Below are positions 1 to 10,912 of a DNA stretch of 64,000 nt, one piece after another. The notes beneath the pieces are model-generated. The model was not told the origin of the DNA, searched no databases, and saw only the letters and a list, made by a program, of their open reading frames with translations. The translations under genes and the position numbers were made by a program. The DNA comes from Cervus elaphus (lineage: Eukaryota; Chordata; Mammalia; Artiodactyla; Cervidae): NCBI RefSeq assembly GCF_910594005.1, contig NC_057824.1, positions 22,843,314 through 22,907,313 on the forward strand, in the 5' to 3' direction. How positions within the stretch are numbered: the first letter of the stretch is position 1; the number at the start of each line of letters is the position of its first letter.

Positions 1-60
1 TTGAACCCGGATCTCCTGCATCACAGGCGGACTCTTTACCATCTGAGCCGCCAAGGAAGC
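1..60 (-). mobile_element. Bov-tA type SINE, head end, cut by window edge
   Basis: This is the tRNA-Glu-like head of a Bov-tA SINE in antisense. The B-box motif (antisense gaacccgg) and the terminal ccaaggaagcccc are present. The rest of the element lies outside the window. Confidence 0.85.
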
Positions 61-319
61 CCCAGCACAGTCAGCGCTCAATAAATGAGCTGCAAATTCA
101 GCACACAGATGAGGTCCCTTTCCAAAGCACAGACGCTCCAGACCTGTACCTGGTGTCATCCATCCTGAGCTCCATCCCAGTGGCATTCAGATTTTTCTCT
201 CCTCATTACAGAACCTCACTTAGGAGATCTGAATTACCTGGGAATAGCCCCCCACCCCCAACAACAGCCACCCTCTTTTAAGCTATGTTCTACACTCTGG
301 GTTTCTATAGATGGTCCCA

Positions 320-475
320 TGAAAGTCTCATAGCAACCCTACAAGGCAGCAATAGTAGTATCATTCCCACCTCTGTAGTTGAGCAAACTGAGGTCCCAAG
401 AAATTAATTTCCATAAGTTATTCACCCAGCTGGGAAATAGTCATGCCTAGAGTCAAACCTGGGTTGATCTGATAG
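320..475 (-). repeat. MIR fragment
   Basis: The stretch carries an antisense MIR core: an Alu-unrelated pattern of ccctacaaggcagcaatagta, then gagcaaactgaggtccc and a cacccagctggg motif. It is strongly diverged. Confidence 0.6.
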
Positions 476-539
476 CAAAATTCATGTGCTTAACTACTAA
501 CCAAAAGGACTTAGACTCATTAGTTAATGAAAACAATAG

Positions 540-745
540 CAATACATACTGTCTGTGGGTTGCTTGCAATGTGCTAGGCATTGTGCTAAGTTGTTTACCC
601 CCATTTTCTCATTTTAATCCTCTCAACAACCTGTGGGTAATTGCAATCACACCTTCCTTCTACAGATAAGGAAACTGAGGCACAGAGGATTTGGTGATCT
701 GACCAGAGTTCCATAGGTGATAAGGAGGGGGCAGTGCTACATTGA
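540..745 (-). repeat. MIR fragment
   Basis: Antisense MIR core: 'tgctaggcattgtgctaag', 'taaggaaactgaggcacag' and 'gatctgaccagagttcc' occur in the expected order. It ends just before the BovB insertion at 763. Confidence 0.75.
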
Positions 746-750
746 TAATT

Positions 751-1444
751 ACTGAACACCTTCAGAAACCTAAGATCATGGCATCTGGTCCCACCACTTC
801 ATGGCAAATAGATGGGGAAACAGTGGAAACAGTGGCTGACATTATTTTTTTGGGGCTCCAAAATCACTGCAGATGGTGATTGCAGCCATGAAATTAAGAC
901 GCTTACTCCTTGGAAGGAAAATTATGACCAACCTAGACAGCATATTGAAAAGCAGAGACACTACTTTGTCAACAAAGGTCCATTTAGTCAAGGCTATGGT
1001 TTTTCCAGTAGTCTTGTATGGATGTGAGAGTTGGACTATAAAGAAAGCTGAGCGCCAAAGAATTGATGCTTTTGAACTGTGGTGTTGGAGAAGACTCTTG
1101 AGAGTCCCTTGGACTGCAAGGAGATCCAACCAGTCCATCCTAAAGGAGATCAGTCCTGGGTGTTCATTGGAAGGACTGATGTTGAAGCTGAAACTCCAGT
1201 ATTTTGGCCACCTGATGCGAAGAGCTGACTCATTTGAAAAGATCCTGATGCTGGGAAAGATTGAGGGCAGGAGGAGAAGGGGACGACAGAGGATGAGATG
1301 TTTGGATGGCATCACCGACTCGATGGACATGGGTTTGGGTGGACTCCAGGTGTTGGTGATGGACAGGGAGGCCTGGCATGCTGCGGTTCATGGGGTCACA
1401 AAGAGTCGGACACGACTGAGCGACTGGACTGAACTGAACACCTT
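751..1444 (+). mobile_element. BovB LINE 3' end, 5'-truncated, with perfect 12-bp TSD
   Basis: A 670-bp BovB 3' fragment runs from 763 to 1432. It is flanked by the direct repeat actgaacacctt at 751-762 and 1433-1444. The element enters at the BovB segment downstream of the reverse-transcriptase YADD motif and runs to the (ctgaa)n-like tail. The TSD shows that this is a complete 5'-truncated retro-insertion and not a deletion remnant. Confidence 0.93.
873..1432 (+). pseudogene. BovB reverse transcriptase C-terminal remnant
   Basis: The open frame encodes the C-terminal part of the BovB ORF. Recognisable motifs are YGCESWTIKKAERQRIDAFE, LWCWRRLLRVPWTARRSNQS and GRRRRGRQRMRCLDGITDSM. The frame continues past the element tail into host DNA up to 1556. 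There is no endonuclease domain and no polymerase active site, so it cannot be a functional enzyme. It should not be annotated as a host gene. Confidence 0.9.
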
Positions 1445-2099
1445 CCACAGGCACCCTCTGTGCTCAGATTCCTTTCTGTGTTTTAGCAACATAACCCTTT
1501 TCCAGGGAGGTCCAGAGAGGCAGAGAAGATTATCTGCAGGTCCACACAGCTGGTGAGTGGCTGAGTTGTGACTTTATTCCCCTCAGACCTCAAGCCTTCC
1601 TACTGGTCCTTTCTGAGCTCCATTTACTCCACTTACACTTTCCCCAACATCGTAGCTAGCCCCGCATGGCCTTGAGAACTTCTCCACCCACAAGGTGGGG
1701 CCATCTGGTGACTGACTGACAGTGAGACGTTCACAGAGGAACCGTCTTAGAATGGCTCCAATGCTTATTTCCTCATTATTTTGATTCTGAGTTTCTGCAA
1801 ATTGAGGACTCAGCAGCACAAGGATTAGGCAATTTTCTTGCCTCCCATAATGTACTTTCTCTGAATTGGTTCTTTCGAGACAATTATTTGAGGCCGTCAG
1901 ATTGCTCCCGCAGGCAAGCTGAGGAAGTCACATCTTCATATTCCCACATGTCTTAGGGGTCCTTTCATCTCTTACTTGGATTCACAACGGCAGGAAGGGA
2001 AAGGCAGCCCCCTCCTCCCCCTCCAAAAAACCTACTCAGACCTAATCAAGGAGCCTCGATGCAAATCTTCTATGTCCAAACACAAACCAAACCCCTCTC
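1445..2099. other. Unique DNA, no feature recognised
   Basis: The stretch between the BovB TSD and the next MIR has no recognisable repeat apart from a weak MIR-like tail near 1505-1570. No coding signal is evident. Confidence 0.5.
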
Positions 2100-2245
2100 T
2101 GCTTTCTCCTCTATTATCTCTTAAATCCTCATGCTGACCTCCTGAGACGGATCCTATTATTTCCAATTCCTAACTGAAGAAACTGAGGATTCTTTAGAGA
2201 TGAAGTAAAAATTTTCCAGGTAACAGCCAGTCCCTAGCCTTTGCC
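2100..2245 (-). repeat. MIR fragment
   Basis: Antisense MIR core with 'aaatcctcatgctgacctcc' and 'aactgaagaaactgagga'. The 3' part is lost. Confidence 0.6.
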
Positions 2246-2344
2246 ATCTTTCACTCTTGTCTCTTCTCTTTGAATTTTCAGAATTTAAATTGCTTCTCTC
2301 TTCATTTGGTGCTTAGTAAGATGTAGCCTTATCTTTTATTTAAA

Positions 2345-2612
2345 TGCTTTGGAGAGGCAGCAGAGTATAGAGGTTAAAAGGATAAGCTTTTGAATCAGGG
2401 AGATTCGGATCTGATTGCTGGCTCTACCTCTTATTCACTAAAGAACCCACGAGCTATTTAACCTCTCCAAACCTGTTTCTTTTTCTGTAAAATGGGGATA
2501 AATAGAGTACTTAACTCATGGAGCTCTTCGTGGGCAAATAATATATTTAAAGTGGTTGGAACAGTTCCTGCACATTGTAGGCGCTTAAGAGAGCTTAGTT
2601 GACCTTGTCGTT
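2345..2612 (+). repeat. MIR, nearly full length
   Basis: Sense MIR: 'gcagcagagtatagaggtta' head, 'tggctctacctcttattcac', 'ctgtaaaatggggataa' core and the 'cattgtaggcgcttaag' end are all in order. Confidence 0.8.
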
Positions 2613-3038
2613 TAGGTCATTATTATTAATTTGTGCGGACACCATTGTGAAAAATGCTGGGAAGAGAGCCAAGCATTCAGGTGTCAGTTGTAAAGTGTAC
2701 AAATCCTTGCAAATGTGCATACTGCTTGGGTCGTTTAGAGATTGAGTCTCAGTTCTTATGTAAATTCTGTCCAATGGGGATACTGATTTTGGCTTCTTTG
2801 TTTGAAAGAAGACTTGTGGGGCTCAGATGGCACTACGTGCACGGCAGACCAAAGATGCTGAGTGATTGACAAATAAGGTAACTTTCCATGAATGGTTTTT
2901 AAAAACCCCCCAGTGCGTTGTATGTGTAATGGACTCATGGATCAATTCAACACCGGGAAAGAAGGTAGGTTAGAGGAAATCATAAGGAAGAAAGAAAATA
3001 AAGGAAAAAGGGAAGAGAAGAGGTACTCTTAGGCACCA
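2613..3038. other. Unique DNA with a purine-rich patch
   Basis: No repeat or gene was recognised. The end (about 2960-3025) is rich in GGAAA/GAAG and contains no clear tandem unit. Confidence 0.45.
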
Positions 3039-3039
3039 T

Positions 3040-3280
3040 GGTGGTAGTGGCCAAGGGGAGCGGGTCTGGAGTCAGATGGTTGGCTGGAATCCCTACTTAG
3101 CCATTTTCCGTCTGTGTCCTTGGATAGATTATATAACCTTGTTGGGACTTGGTTTTCCCAACTCTAAAAGTACATCTGTATCATAGGGCTGTTCTGAGAA
3201 TTAATATGAATTAATAAGACAATAAAGTGTGAATGTTTAGCATACAGCCTAGTGCATAATGGTCACTTAATATTATATTA
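3040..3280 (+). repeat. MIR
   Basis: Sense MIR with 'ggtctggagtcagatggtt' and 'aaaagtacatctgtatcata' and an end at 'gcctagtgcataatggtcac'. The SINE at 3302 follows within 25 bp. Confidence 0.7.
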
Positions 3281-3289
3281 TTGTCACCG

Positions 3290-3519
3290 TTATGGATACT
3301 GGGCTTCCAAGGTGGCTCAGTGATAAAGAATCCGCTGGCAATGCAGGAGACGCCGGTTCAATCCCTGGGTCAGGAAATCCCTTGGAGAAGGGAATGGCAA
3401 CCCACTCCAGTATTCCTGCCTGGAGAATCTCATGGATAGAGGAACCTAGTGGGCTGCAGTCCATGTGGTTGCAAAGAGTCAGACATGACTTAAAAACAAC
3501 AGCAACATTATGGATACTG
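3290..3519 (+). mobile_element. Bov-tA type SINE with perfect 12-bp TSD
   Basis: The SINE spans 3302-3507 and is flanked by ttatggatactg at 3290-3301 and 3508-3519. The head 'gggcttccaaggtggctcag' and the B-box-like 'ggttcaatccctggg' are recognisable. The body matches the BovB-derived 3' end that allows BovB machinery to mobilise such SINEs. Confidence 0.93.
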
Positions 3520-3547
3520 AAAACTGTCCTGGGGGAAGTGCTTAGGA

Positions 3548-3740
3548 AACTAGCATTTATTAAGGAACGACTCTTCACTCATATTGTATCTAATCTGTAC
3601 AGGAACCCAAGAGGGAGATGCCAGAATTATGCTGGTATGTTTACAAATGAGGGTCTGAGGCTCTGAAAAGTGAAGTAACTAATCCAAGGATGCACAGCTG
3701 GGAGGCGGTAGAGCCTCGGTTTGATCCCAGGTCTCTCTGA
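3548..3740 (-). repeat. MIR fragment
   Basis: Antisense MIR: 'acaaatgagggtctgaggct', 'agtaactaatccaaggatgc' and 'acagctgggaggcggtagag'. Confidence 0.7.
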
Positions 3741-4363
3741 ATGCAGAGAGCTTGGCCCCTGTATGTCAATGCAAGGATGGGGGCTTCGGCAAGTGGAGAG
3801 GAAGGAAAGGAGGCAGAGAGGGAGACCAGAAGAGCTGCAGAACATCGCCCGCAAAGGCATTGCTGGGGCTGTTCCCGTGTCACCATGGAGAGAGCTCCGG
3901 TTTCTCTGAGAAACCGCCAGATCTCTGATATTTAAAGTGCTTTCCTCTCTTCCAGAGTCTATCAAGACTTTTCCAGCTTCTTAAACTGTGGAGGACTCCT
4001 ACAAATTCTTAGGAGCACTGCACAAGAAGGAAGTATCTGACTTTCAAGGCTCAGTTGAGATTATGGAGACATGGTGGTCCTTGGAGGGCTGGACCTTGAA
4101 AAGAGGTCTTCCTTTGTGGACCACCTGCTCAGTTACTCACCTGCATCCCACCACACACCTGGCTTTGCTTCCAGCTTTCTCCCCTTGCTTGCTCTGTGGC
4201 CTTATTCATCACTGCCATCATCCTGACATCTCTGTATGAAGACTGGGGACAAGCAGAAGGTCAAAGTCACGGTTTTATGTGCCTTTCCTTTGGCAATCTG
4301 TCCATCAGAGGATCCCTTCCGGGAGTTCTGACAGTGCTGGGAGCTGCCTTTGGCGTCCCCTCA
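3741..4363. other. Unique DNA
   Basis: No repeat was recognised with confidence. A GGAGG/GAAGG-rich patch lies at about 3790-3830 and a possible L2-like tract at about 4120-4220. Short open frames here lack any domain I know. Confidence 0.45.
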
Positions 4364-4803
4364 AAACTATGGTTTTCCTGGTAGTCATGTATGGATGTGA
4401 GAGTTGGACCATAAAGAAGGCTGAGTGCCAAAGAATTGATGCTTTTGAACCTTGGTACCAGAGAAGACTCTTGAGAGTCCTTTGAACTGCAAGGAGATCA
4501 AACCAGTCAATCCTAAAGGAAATCAACCCTGAATATTCATTGGAAGGACTAATGCTGAAACTCCAATCCTTTGGCCACCTGATATGAAGAATGGACTCAA
4601 TAGAAAAGATCCTGACACTGGAAAAGACTGAGGGCAGGAGGAGAAGAGGGTGACAGAGGATGAGATGGTTGGATGGCATCACCGACTCAATGGACCTGCG
4701 AATCTGAGAAAACTCTGGGAGATGGTGAAGGACAGGGGAGCCTGGTGTGCTGCAGTCCATGGGGTCACAAAGAGTTGGATACAACTCAGTGACTGAACAA
4801 CAA
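4364..4803 (+). mobile_element. BovB LINE 3' end, truncated
   Basis: A BovB 3' fragment begins at 'ctatggttttcctggtagtc' and ends with 'gtgactgaacaac'. The translated motif YGCESWTIKKAECQRIDAFE is intact, but frame breaks follow at 'gtcctttgaactgc' and elsewhere. No confident TSD was found. Confidence 0.9.
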
Positions 4804-5104
4804 AAAACTAGTCATTTAGACTCTTCACTACTGATGTTACATACTGATCGTTACAATGACTGAGGATCATGTGATCAGATGCTGTAACTTTATGAGAGGT
4901 TTACAGTAATGATTTTTGGGGATGCACATTTGAAAGATACATATGAAAAGAAAAGGAAGTTGTTTCTCCATTTTCATTCAGAAGTTTACACAGAAAACAT
5001 CCCTGCATCAAAAAATCTAAAAAAGGAATTAAGGCCTCTGTGTTCACTTCCAAGAGGAGACTGTCCTGAGCCTTACTCAGAAAGGGCTCAGAAAGTTGAA
5101 TTTC
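4804..5104. other. Unique DNA
   Basis: AT-rich sequence between a BovB end and an L1 end. A short open frame (4909-5136) has no recognisable domain. Confidence 0.4.
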
Positions 5105-5362
5105 TTTTTTTTAAATGTTTATTAGAGTATAGTTGATTTGCAATGTTGTTTTACTTTCTACTGCACACCAAAGTGAATCAATTGTACATACACATGTATC
5201 TACTCTTTTTTAGGTTCTTTTCCCACATAGGTCATTATAGAGTATTGAGTAGTTTCCTGTGGTAAATAGCAGGTCCTTTTTAGTAATTTATTTTATATGT
5301 AGTAGTGTGTATATATCTATTCTAATCTCCCAATTTATCCCTCCTCTCCTTCCTCCTGGTAA
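5105..5362 (-). mobile_element. L1 3' UTR fragment, artiodactyl type
   Basis: Antisense L1 tail: 'tagagtatagttgatttgca', 'caaagtgaatcaattgtaca' and 'taggtcattatagagtattg' occur in the order typical of artiodactyl L1 3' UTRs. The poly(A) end faces left, at about 5105. The SINE that starts near 5368 interrupts or bounds it. Confidence 0.8.
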
Positions 5363-5367
5363 CCATG

Positions 5368-5574
5368 GTGATTTAGTCGCTAAGTTGTGTCCGACTCTTG
5401 TGACCCCATGGACTGTAGCCCGCCAGGCTCCTCCGTCCATGGGATTTTCCAGGGAAGAATACCGGAGTGGGTTGCCATTCCCTTCCCCAGGGGGATCTTC
5501 CTGACCCAGGAATCAAACCCAGGTCTCCTGCATTGCAGGCAGATTCTTCACTGACTGAGTTATGAGGGGAGCCC
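5368..5574 (-). mobile_element. Bov-tA type SINE
   Basis: Full-length antisense SINE from 'tagtcgctaagttgtgtccg' to 'gaggggagccc'. It abuts the L1 3' UTR. No clear TSD was found. Confidence 0.9.
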
Positions 5575-5727
5575 AATAGAAAGTATAAATTCTATCTCAC
5601 TGCCCCTGTGCAGTGGGTCATTTAGGGAAGAAGGTCTTAAGCACTGTGTGTTTGGCATCTTCTTGCACCAGGTATTTGGTCTACCTGAGTCTTGACAATG
5701 CTCCGTGTACGGAGGAGATTACGTTGT

Positions 5728-5950
5728 TGTTGTTGTTCAGTTGCTCAGTCATGTCTGACTCTTTTGTGACCCCCGTGGACTGTAGCCCACCAGGCTTCTC
5801 CGTCCATGAGATTCTCTAGGCAAGAATACTGGAGTGGGTTGCCATGCCCTCCTTTGGGGGATCTTCCCGATCCAAGGACCAAACCCGTGTCTCTTGTGTC
5901 TCCTGCATTGCAGATGGATTTTTTTACCTCTGAGCCACTGAGGAAGCCCT
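5728..5950 (-). mobile_element. Bov-tA type SINE
   Basis: Antisense SINE with a (gtt)n-like tail at its left side and the head 'ctgagccactgaggaagccc' at 5950. It contains a small internal duplication, 'gtgtctcttgtgtctcctgc'. Confidence 0.9.
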
Positions 5951-6846
5951 GAATGAAAAGCAAAGCTTATTAAATGCTTAGAACCCTGGAAGCATTAAAT
6001 ACGCAATTGGGATTATATTCCTGGTCCTCTGGGTCTTGCTGGCGAAGGAATGCTGTCTGCCTCACTGTTTCAGGCAATACTGCAGGTCCTAAATCAGAAA
6101 ATACAAAGTTGGCTGGTCTGTGTGCTCAACACCGTCTGAAAAGCCCAGGAGACTGGGGCTGGTCCTGGTGGCAGCGTGAAGACCTCAGCTAAACACAGAG
6201 TGTGATCCATCTATGGTGGGTACTTCCGTGGGGACCCCGGGGGACAGGGAGTGGGGTCTTGGGTCTGAGTACTCTGAAGGGGAGCCTGATTGGAAGGAGC
6301 TCTGGTCATCTTTTCTGTCTGTTTCCTAGACATTCTAGGCTCGAGAGGCAATTTTAAGGGAAAGGACAATCCCACCAGGCAACGGAGGGCTCTGTCAAGC
6401 GGAGCAAAGCGTCAGTATGAGCAGACTGGGTTTCTCTTGAGCTCCCGTTGACTGTTTATGGATAAGGCTATGTGATGGGGTGAGGTTGGTTTTTATCTTT
6501 AAGGGGCATGGACTCAGTGGGTCTGCTGCAGTCCAATTATTTCTGAAATACCCTTGAGGACTGGGTTGTTACAGCTCAGCATTTTAGGCATGCGAGGGAG
6601 GTTGGTAAGAATGTGTATGTGTGTAAACTCAGTTATTTTCAATTCCTGCTCCCTCAAGCCTCTCTTCTTGTGGCAGGAGCCCTCAGGGCCACTTGGCAGA
6701 TGGTCCTTATCTGCAAAGAGCTGTCAGTCATGAGGCACCTCAGGGCTGACAGTGCTTCACAAGAGTCCTTCTCCCATCTCTGGGCAATTGGATCTAGGAG
6801 GCTCTGGAGTAAAATTTAAAAGCGAGAAACAGACCCAGAGACATGC
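5951..6846. other. Unique DNA, no feature recognised
   Basis: About 0.9 kb with no recognisable repeat, no splice-bounded coding stretch and no simple sequence. Short open frames on the plus strand show no known domain. Confidence 0.5.
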
Positions 6847-7056
6847 TGCGTGCGTGTGTGCTCAGTCGTGTCTGTCTCTTTGCAACCCCATGGACTGTAG
6901 CCCGCCAGGCTCCTCTGTCAACAGGGATTCTCTGGGTAAGAATACCAGAGCGGGTTGTCCTTTCCTCCCCCAGGGGATCTTCCCAACCCAGGAATTGAAC
7001 CCATGTCTGCTGTGTCTTCTGCACCGGCGGGCGGGTGCTTCACCACTGAGGTTTCC
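6847..7056 (-). mobile_element. Bov-tA type SINE
   Basis: Antisense SINE. The tail is at 'tgcgtgcgtgtgtgctcagt' and the diverged head is 'cttcaccactgaggtttcc'. Confidence 0.88.
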
Positions 7057-7655
7057 AGAAACTGCTTTCGGTGGTTTCTGCCTCAAATGGTAATAACGGT
7101 ACTAGTAATTTGCTGCAGCACAATGGTGGCCTCCCCTTCATAACACAGCTACCCCAATAGAGTAGGGAGTTCGATGACCTTGGAACTGTGCTTATTAAAG
7201 TCAAGTGCATTCATTAAGTTCTATCCCACACGAGTCTGCAGGCAGTGCAAGGGAAGTCAGATGTAAATGATCTAGGTTCAAGAGAGCAGAGCAGTCATTT
7301 TAATAAACAAAGCAAAATTTCACAGAACGGGGTGCTATTACTGGGGAGCTGAGATCCCCGATCTCAGCTGGAGGGCGAATGACTTTGCAACAGTAATAAT
7401 GGGGATTATCCATTTGTTTGTTCAGACACACAAAAAAGCATGTGTTGAAACCCTGCATTCTACCAAGACCTGTTCTTGGCACCGCTAACACAGGCACGTC
7501 CTAACCTTGATGGTCTAGCAGGAGAGACCGTCTTTTCAATAAGCGGTTTCACAAATAAATGTAATTACAAGGAAATGTTCATGGTGCTCTAAGATGGCAC
7601 AAAAGGGAACCAAGACTAAGTAGGGGATTTAAGGTGGTGACATTTAAGATGAGCA
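7057..7655. other. Unique DNA
   Basis: No repeat or gene was recognised between the SINE and the old L1. Confidence 0.45.
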
Positions 7656-7849
7656 TTTACTGTTTTTTAATCAGTTTCAAGGAGGTATAATTTGTATCAC
7701 ATAAAGTATTTTTTTTTTTTTTTTAAATCACGATCAGGATATAGAACATTTTCTTCATTCTCATGTTCCCCTGCAGTCAACCCTCACTTTCTCACCCCCA
7801 GCCAGGACGAGTCTACTTCCTGTCACTATGAGGTTAGTTTAGCCTGGGA

Positions 7850-8060
7850 TTCTTGACCTTGGTATGTCTAGATCAGATAATTCTGGGCATCTTGGATCAG
7901 ATATTTCTTTGCAATGGGGACTGACTTCTGCATTTTAAGATGTTGAGCAAGATCTCCAGCCTCTACTCCCTGGAGGCCAGTGGGTGACAAATCAATTATA
8001 TTTCCAGATGCCCCGCTCCCCAGGAGAGAAAGATCACCCACAGTTGAGAATTAAGAATTT
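7850..8060 (+). mobile_element. MER20-like hAT element
   Basis: The order 'tctttgcaatggggactgac', 'ttaagatgttgagcaagatc', 'ggcctctactccc'-like and 'gatcacccacagttgagaat' follows the non-autonomous hAT element MER20. It lies inside the old L1. Confidence 0.6.
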
Positions 8061-8306
8061 TAGATAAATGAGTCACAGAGCATGTCTTCTTTTGTTTCTA
8101 CTTCTTTGGCTCAGTTTAGTCTTGGGGATTCATTTCTGTTGTGTGTCTTGTTTGTTCCTTTTTCATATCTGAGTATATGGATATATCCTAATTTGCCCAT
8201 TTACCTGTTGATGGACATTTGAATTGTTTTCAACATAGGGGCGATAGGAATGTCTCATTTGAACATACGTTTATAAGTTTGTGTGAACATCTGTTTTGAC
8301 TTCTTA

Positions 8307-8453
8307 AAAGTAAGGAATGAGAGACTTCCTTGGCAGTCCAGTGGTTAAGACTCCGAGCTTCCAATGCAGGGGGCGTGGGTTCGATCCCTTGTTGAGAACC
8401 AAGATGCCCACGTGCCATGCAGGTACAAAATAAATAAATAAAGTAAGGAGTGA
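8307..8453 (+). mobile_element. CHR-type tRNA-Glu SINE with 14-bp TSD
   Basis: The SINE head 'gagacttccttggcagtcca' and an (aaat)n tail span 8321-8439. The flanks are aaagtaaggaatga (8307-8320) and aaagtaaggagtga (8440-8453), with one mismatch. It is inserted in the old L1. Confidence 0.9.
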
Positions 8454-8600
8454 AATCATGGGGTTGTATGTAAGTATATTTTTAACTATATAAGAAATTG
8501 TCGAACTGTTCTCCAAATTGGTCTTGTCATTTTAAGTTTGGGTTACTCCACATCCTCTTCTCCATTGGAATGATTAGTCTTTTTAATTCTAAATCTTCTA

Positions 8601-8845
8601 ATGGCTGCAAGATCAAACCAGTCAACCCTAAAGGAAATCAGGGCTTCCCTGGTGGTTCAGATAGTGAAGAATCTGCCTGCAATGCAGAAGACCTGGGTTC
8701 CATTCCTGGGTCAGGAAGATCTCCTGGAGAAGGGAATGGCTACCCACTCCAGTACACTTGCCTGGAGAATTCCATGGACAGAAGAGATGGGCAGGCTATA
8801 GTCCATGGAGTTGTAAAGAGTCAGACACGACTGAAGCGATTTAGC
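8601..8845 (+). mobile_element. Bov-tA SINE preceded by a short BovB patch
   Basis: The full-length Bov-tA spans 8642-8845. Immediately 5' of its first base, about 40 bp (8601-8641) match the BovB segment encoding RSNQSILKEI ('aaccagtcaaccctaaagg'). The L1 blocks on either side do not rejoin cleanly, so some L1 target sequence appears to be missing. Confidence 0.85.
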
Positions 8846-9207
8846 ATGCATGTATATATTTCTGGATACAAGTGGCTTGTCAGTTGTTTGTATTTTAAGT
8901 ATATTCTACCAGTCTGTGGCTTTCTTCTTCAATTCTTTAGTGGTGTCTTTGAAGAGCAGATATTTTCAATTTTAATTAAGTCAAATTTATCCACTTTTCT
9001 CTTTTGATAGTGCATTTTGTGTTTTTTTTTTTTTTCTAGAAAATCATTGCCTATGCCAAAGTCAAAAAGGCTTTTTCCTATTTTTCCTCTAAAGTTTTGA
9101 TAGTTTTAACTTTTATAAAGTTAAATTCTATGATCTATGTTGGGTTAATTTTTTTAAAAAAATCTATTGTGTAAGTTCAGATTTAAGGTTCATTTCTTTT
9201 CCTTATG

Positions 9208-9380
9208 GGCTTCCCTGTTGGCTTAGACAATAAAGGATCTGCCTACAATGTGGGAGACCTGGGTTTGAGATCTGGGTTTGATCCCTGGGTTGGGAAGGTC
9301 CCCTGGAGAAGAGAGCGGCAACTCACTCCTGTATTCTTGCCTGGAGAATTCCATGGACAGAGGAGCCTGGCTCCTGGACA
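9208..9380 (+). mobile_element. Bov-tA type SINE, 3'-shortened
   Basis: The SINE head 'gggcttccctgttggcttag' is intact. It has a small internal duplication around the B box ('gggtttgagatctgggtttg'), and the last third is replaced by a repeat of 'ctcctggacagaggag'. It lies inside the old L1. Confidence 0.85.
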
Positions 9381-9534
9381 GAGGAGATCCTGTTTTTCCA
9401 AAGCTATCCTTTTCCTGCTCAATTTTCTCAGCATGCTCATTAAAAATCAATCGACCATAGATACGTGGGTCTATTTTGGACTCTCTGATCTGTTCCATTG
9501 ATAAGCCGATCTTTCTTTAAGAGCATTTACTATT

Positions 9535-9600
9535 ATTACTGCCACGTCTGCTGCTGTTGCTGCTGCTACTATCACCGTTTCTATGACTACTATCACTGCT
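9535..9600. repeat. Interrupted trinucleotide tract (CTG/CTA)n
   Basis: Mixed ctg, cta and tat triplets form an imperfect simple-sequence tract, followed by a pyrimidine run to about 9645. Confidence 0.7.
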
Positions 9601-9645
9601 GCTGCCCCCCTTTTCTCCCCAGCCCCCTCTTCCTCTTCCTCCTGT

Positions 9646-10237
9646 TGTGTATATTCAGGAGGAAAGCAGAATCCTGAATCTGATTGTGTTATTACTATTG
9701 TTAGAATAATAAGGTTTTCTTCTCCAAACTGAAAAACAAACAAACCCCGAGCAATATTACAGTAGCTGCAATACAATGGGAGTCTGAGTATTATCACGAA
9801 ACCCACTGGGCAGTGGACCAGTCTCTGACCATATTCCAAGGCTGATAGAGTTAAAGGTGTTGCCTATAATTCTGTCATTATTTATGCTCTCCTGGACTAA
9901 CTGTGTCCATCCTTGTCCTTTCTGTAGGCACCCACTACTGTTAACTGGACCTTCTGGTCAACAAGGCAACCATGCGCAGAGAAAACTAAAACAAAAGTAA
10001 AAGATTAGTTGGGAAACCTAATAAGGTGGCTGAACCTACATTGGAACTTTATGGCCAAAGAAGCTCAGAGTAGCTCATTAGCCCTTCTTGGCTCAGTCTA
10101 CTCCAGCTTCTGTCCCCATCATCCAGTAGAAGTGCCCTCACCAAGCCACCAATGCCTTCTTTGCTGAAAAGGTCATAGGCATTGTCACGTCCCCTCTTGC
10201 ATCCCCTCCTTGCAATATTTGCTAGATTTGACCACTC
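9646..10237. other. Unique DNA
   Basis: No repeat or gene was recognised up to the TSD of the next SINE. Confidence 0.45.
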
Positions 10238-10472
10238 CTTCCTTCCTGGAAGGGCTTCCCTGGTGGTTCAGACGGTAAAGCGTCCGCCTGCAACACTGGA
10301 GACCCAGGTTCGATCCCTGGGTAAGGAAGATCCCCTGGAGAAGGAAATGGCAACCCACTCCAGTACTCTTGCGCCTGGAAAATTCTGTGGGTGGAGGAGC
10401 CTGGTGGGCTACAGTCCATGGGGTCACAAAGAACTGGACACGATTGAGTGACTTCACTTCACTTCCTTCCTG
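10238..10472 (+). mobile_element. Bov-tA type SINE with perfect 11-bp TSD
   Basis: The SINE spans 10249-10461 and ends in 'gagtgacttcacttca'. cttccttcctg flanks it at 10238-10248 and 10462-10472. Confidence 0.93.
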
Positions 10473-10539
10473 AAAACTCTCCACGCCCTTTACATCAGCA
10501 CAACAGTAAATCATCTTTACATCATCTTTACAACAGTAA

Positions 10540-10708
10540 ATCAAGACACAGAATATGGAGGCAGATACTCTGAGCTCAACCCCTTATTCCATTCCTGCTG
10601 ACTGTGCAGTCCTGAATTAGTCACCCATCTAAGCCTCGGTTTCTTCCATCATCAAATAACCTTTGCAAAACTCATAGCCTGGAAAGCATTCAATACAAGT
10701 AAGCTGTA
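10540..10708 (+). repeat. MIR fragment
   Basis: Sense MIR-like order: 'aattagtcacccatctaagc', 'ctcggtttcttccatcatc' and 'agcctggaaagcattcaata'. It is interrupted at its 3' end by the SINE at 10709. Confidence 0.55.
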
Positions 10709-10912
10709 CATGCTAAGTCATTTTAGTCATGTCTGACTCTATGTGACCCTATGGATTGTAGCCTGCCTAGCCAAGTCCATGGGAATTCTCCAGGCAAGCA
10801 TACTGGAGTGGACTGCCATGCCCTCCTCCAGGAGATCTTCCTGACCCAAGAATCAAACCCATGTCTCATGTTGGCAGCAGGTTCTTTACCATTAGCACCA
10901 CCTGGGAAGCCT
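10709..10912 (-). mobile_element. Bov-tA type SINE
   Basis: Antisense SINE from 'catgctaagtcattttagtc' to 'ccacctgggaagcct'. Confidence 0.88.

Larger units (their letters stand above)
7656..9525 (-). mobile_element. Old L1 (ORF2 end and 3' region), interrupted four times
   Basis: Antisense old L1 sequence appears in blocks: about 7656-7847, 8068-8306, 8454-8600, 8845-9207 and 9380-9525. Landmarks are 'cccatttacctgttgatgga', 'gtcgaactgttctcc', 'tctagaaaatcattgcctat' and 'aatcaatcgaccatagatac'. A MER20-like element, a CHR SINE and two Bov-tA insertions separate the blocks. It is too decayed to code. Confidence 0.75.

Noticed and set aside
873..1556. 227-codon open frame as a host gene
   Set aside because: It is the C-terminal part of a BovB reverse transcriptase within a TSD-bounded insertion, with host DNA read-through at the end.
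3301..3365. SINE heads as tRNA genes
   Set aside because: The heads of Bov-tA and CHR SINEs keep A- and B-box-like motifs but cannot form a full tRNA, and each is joined to a SINE body.
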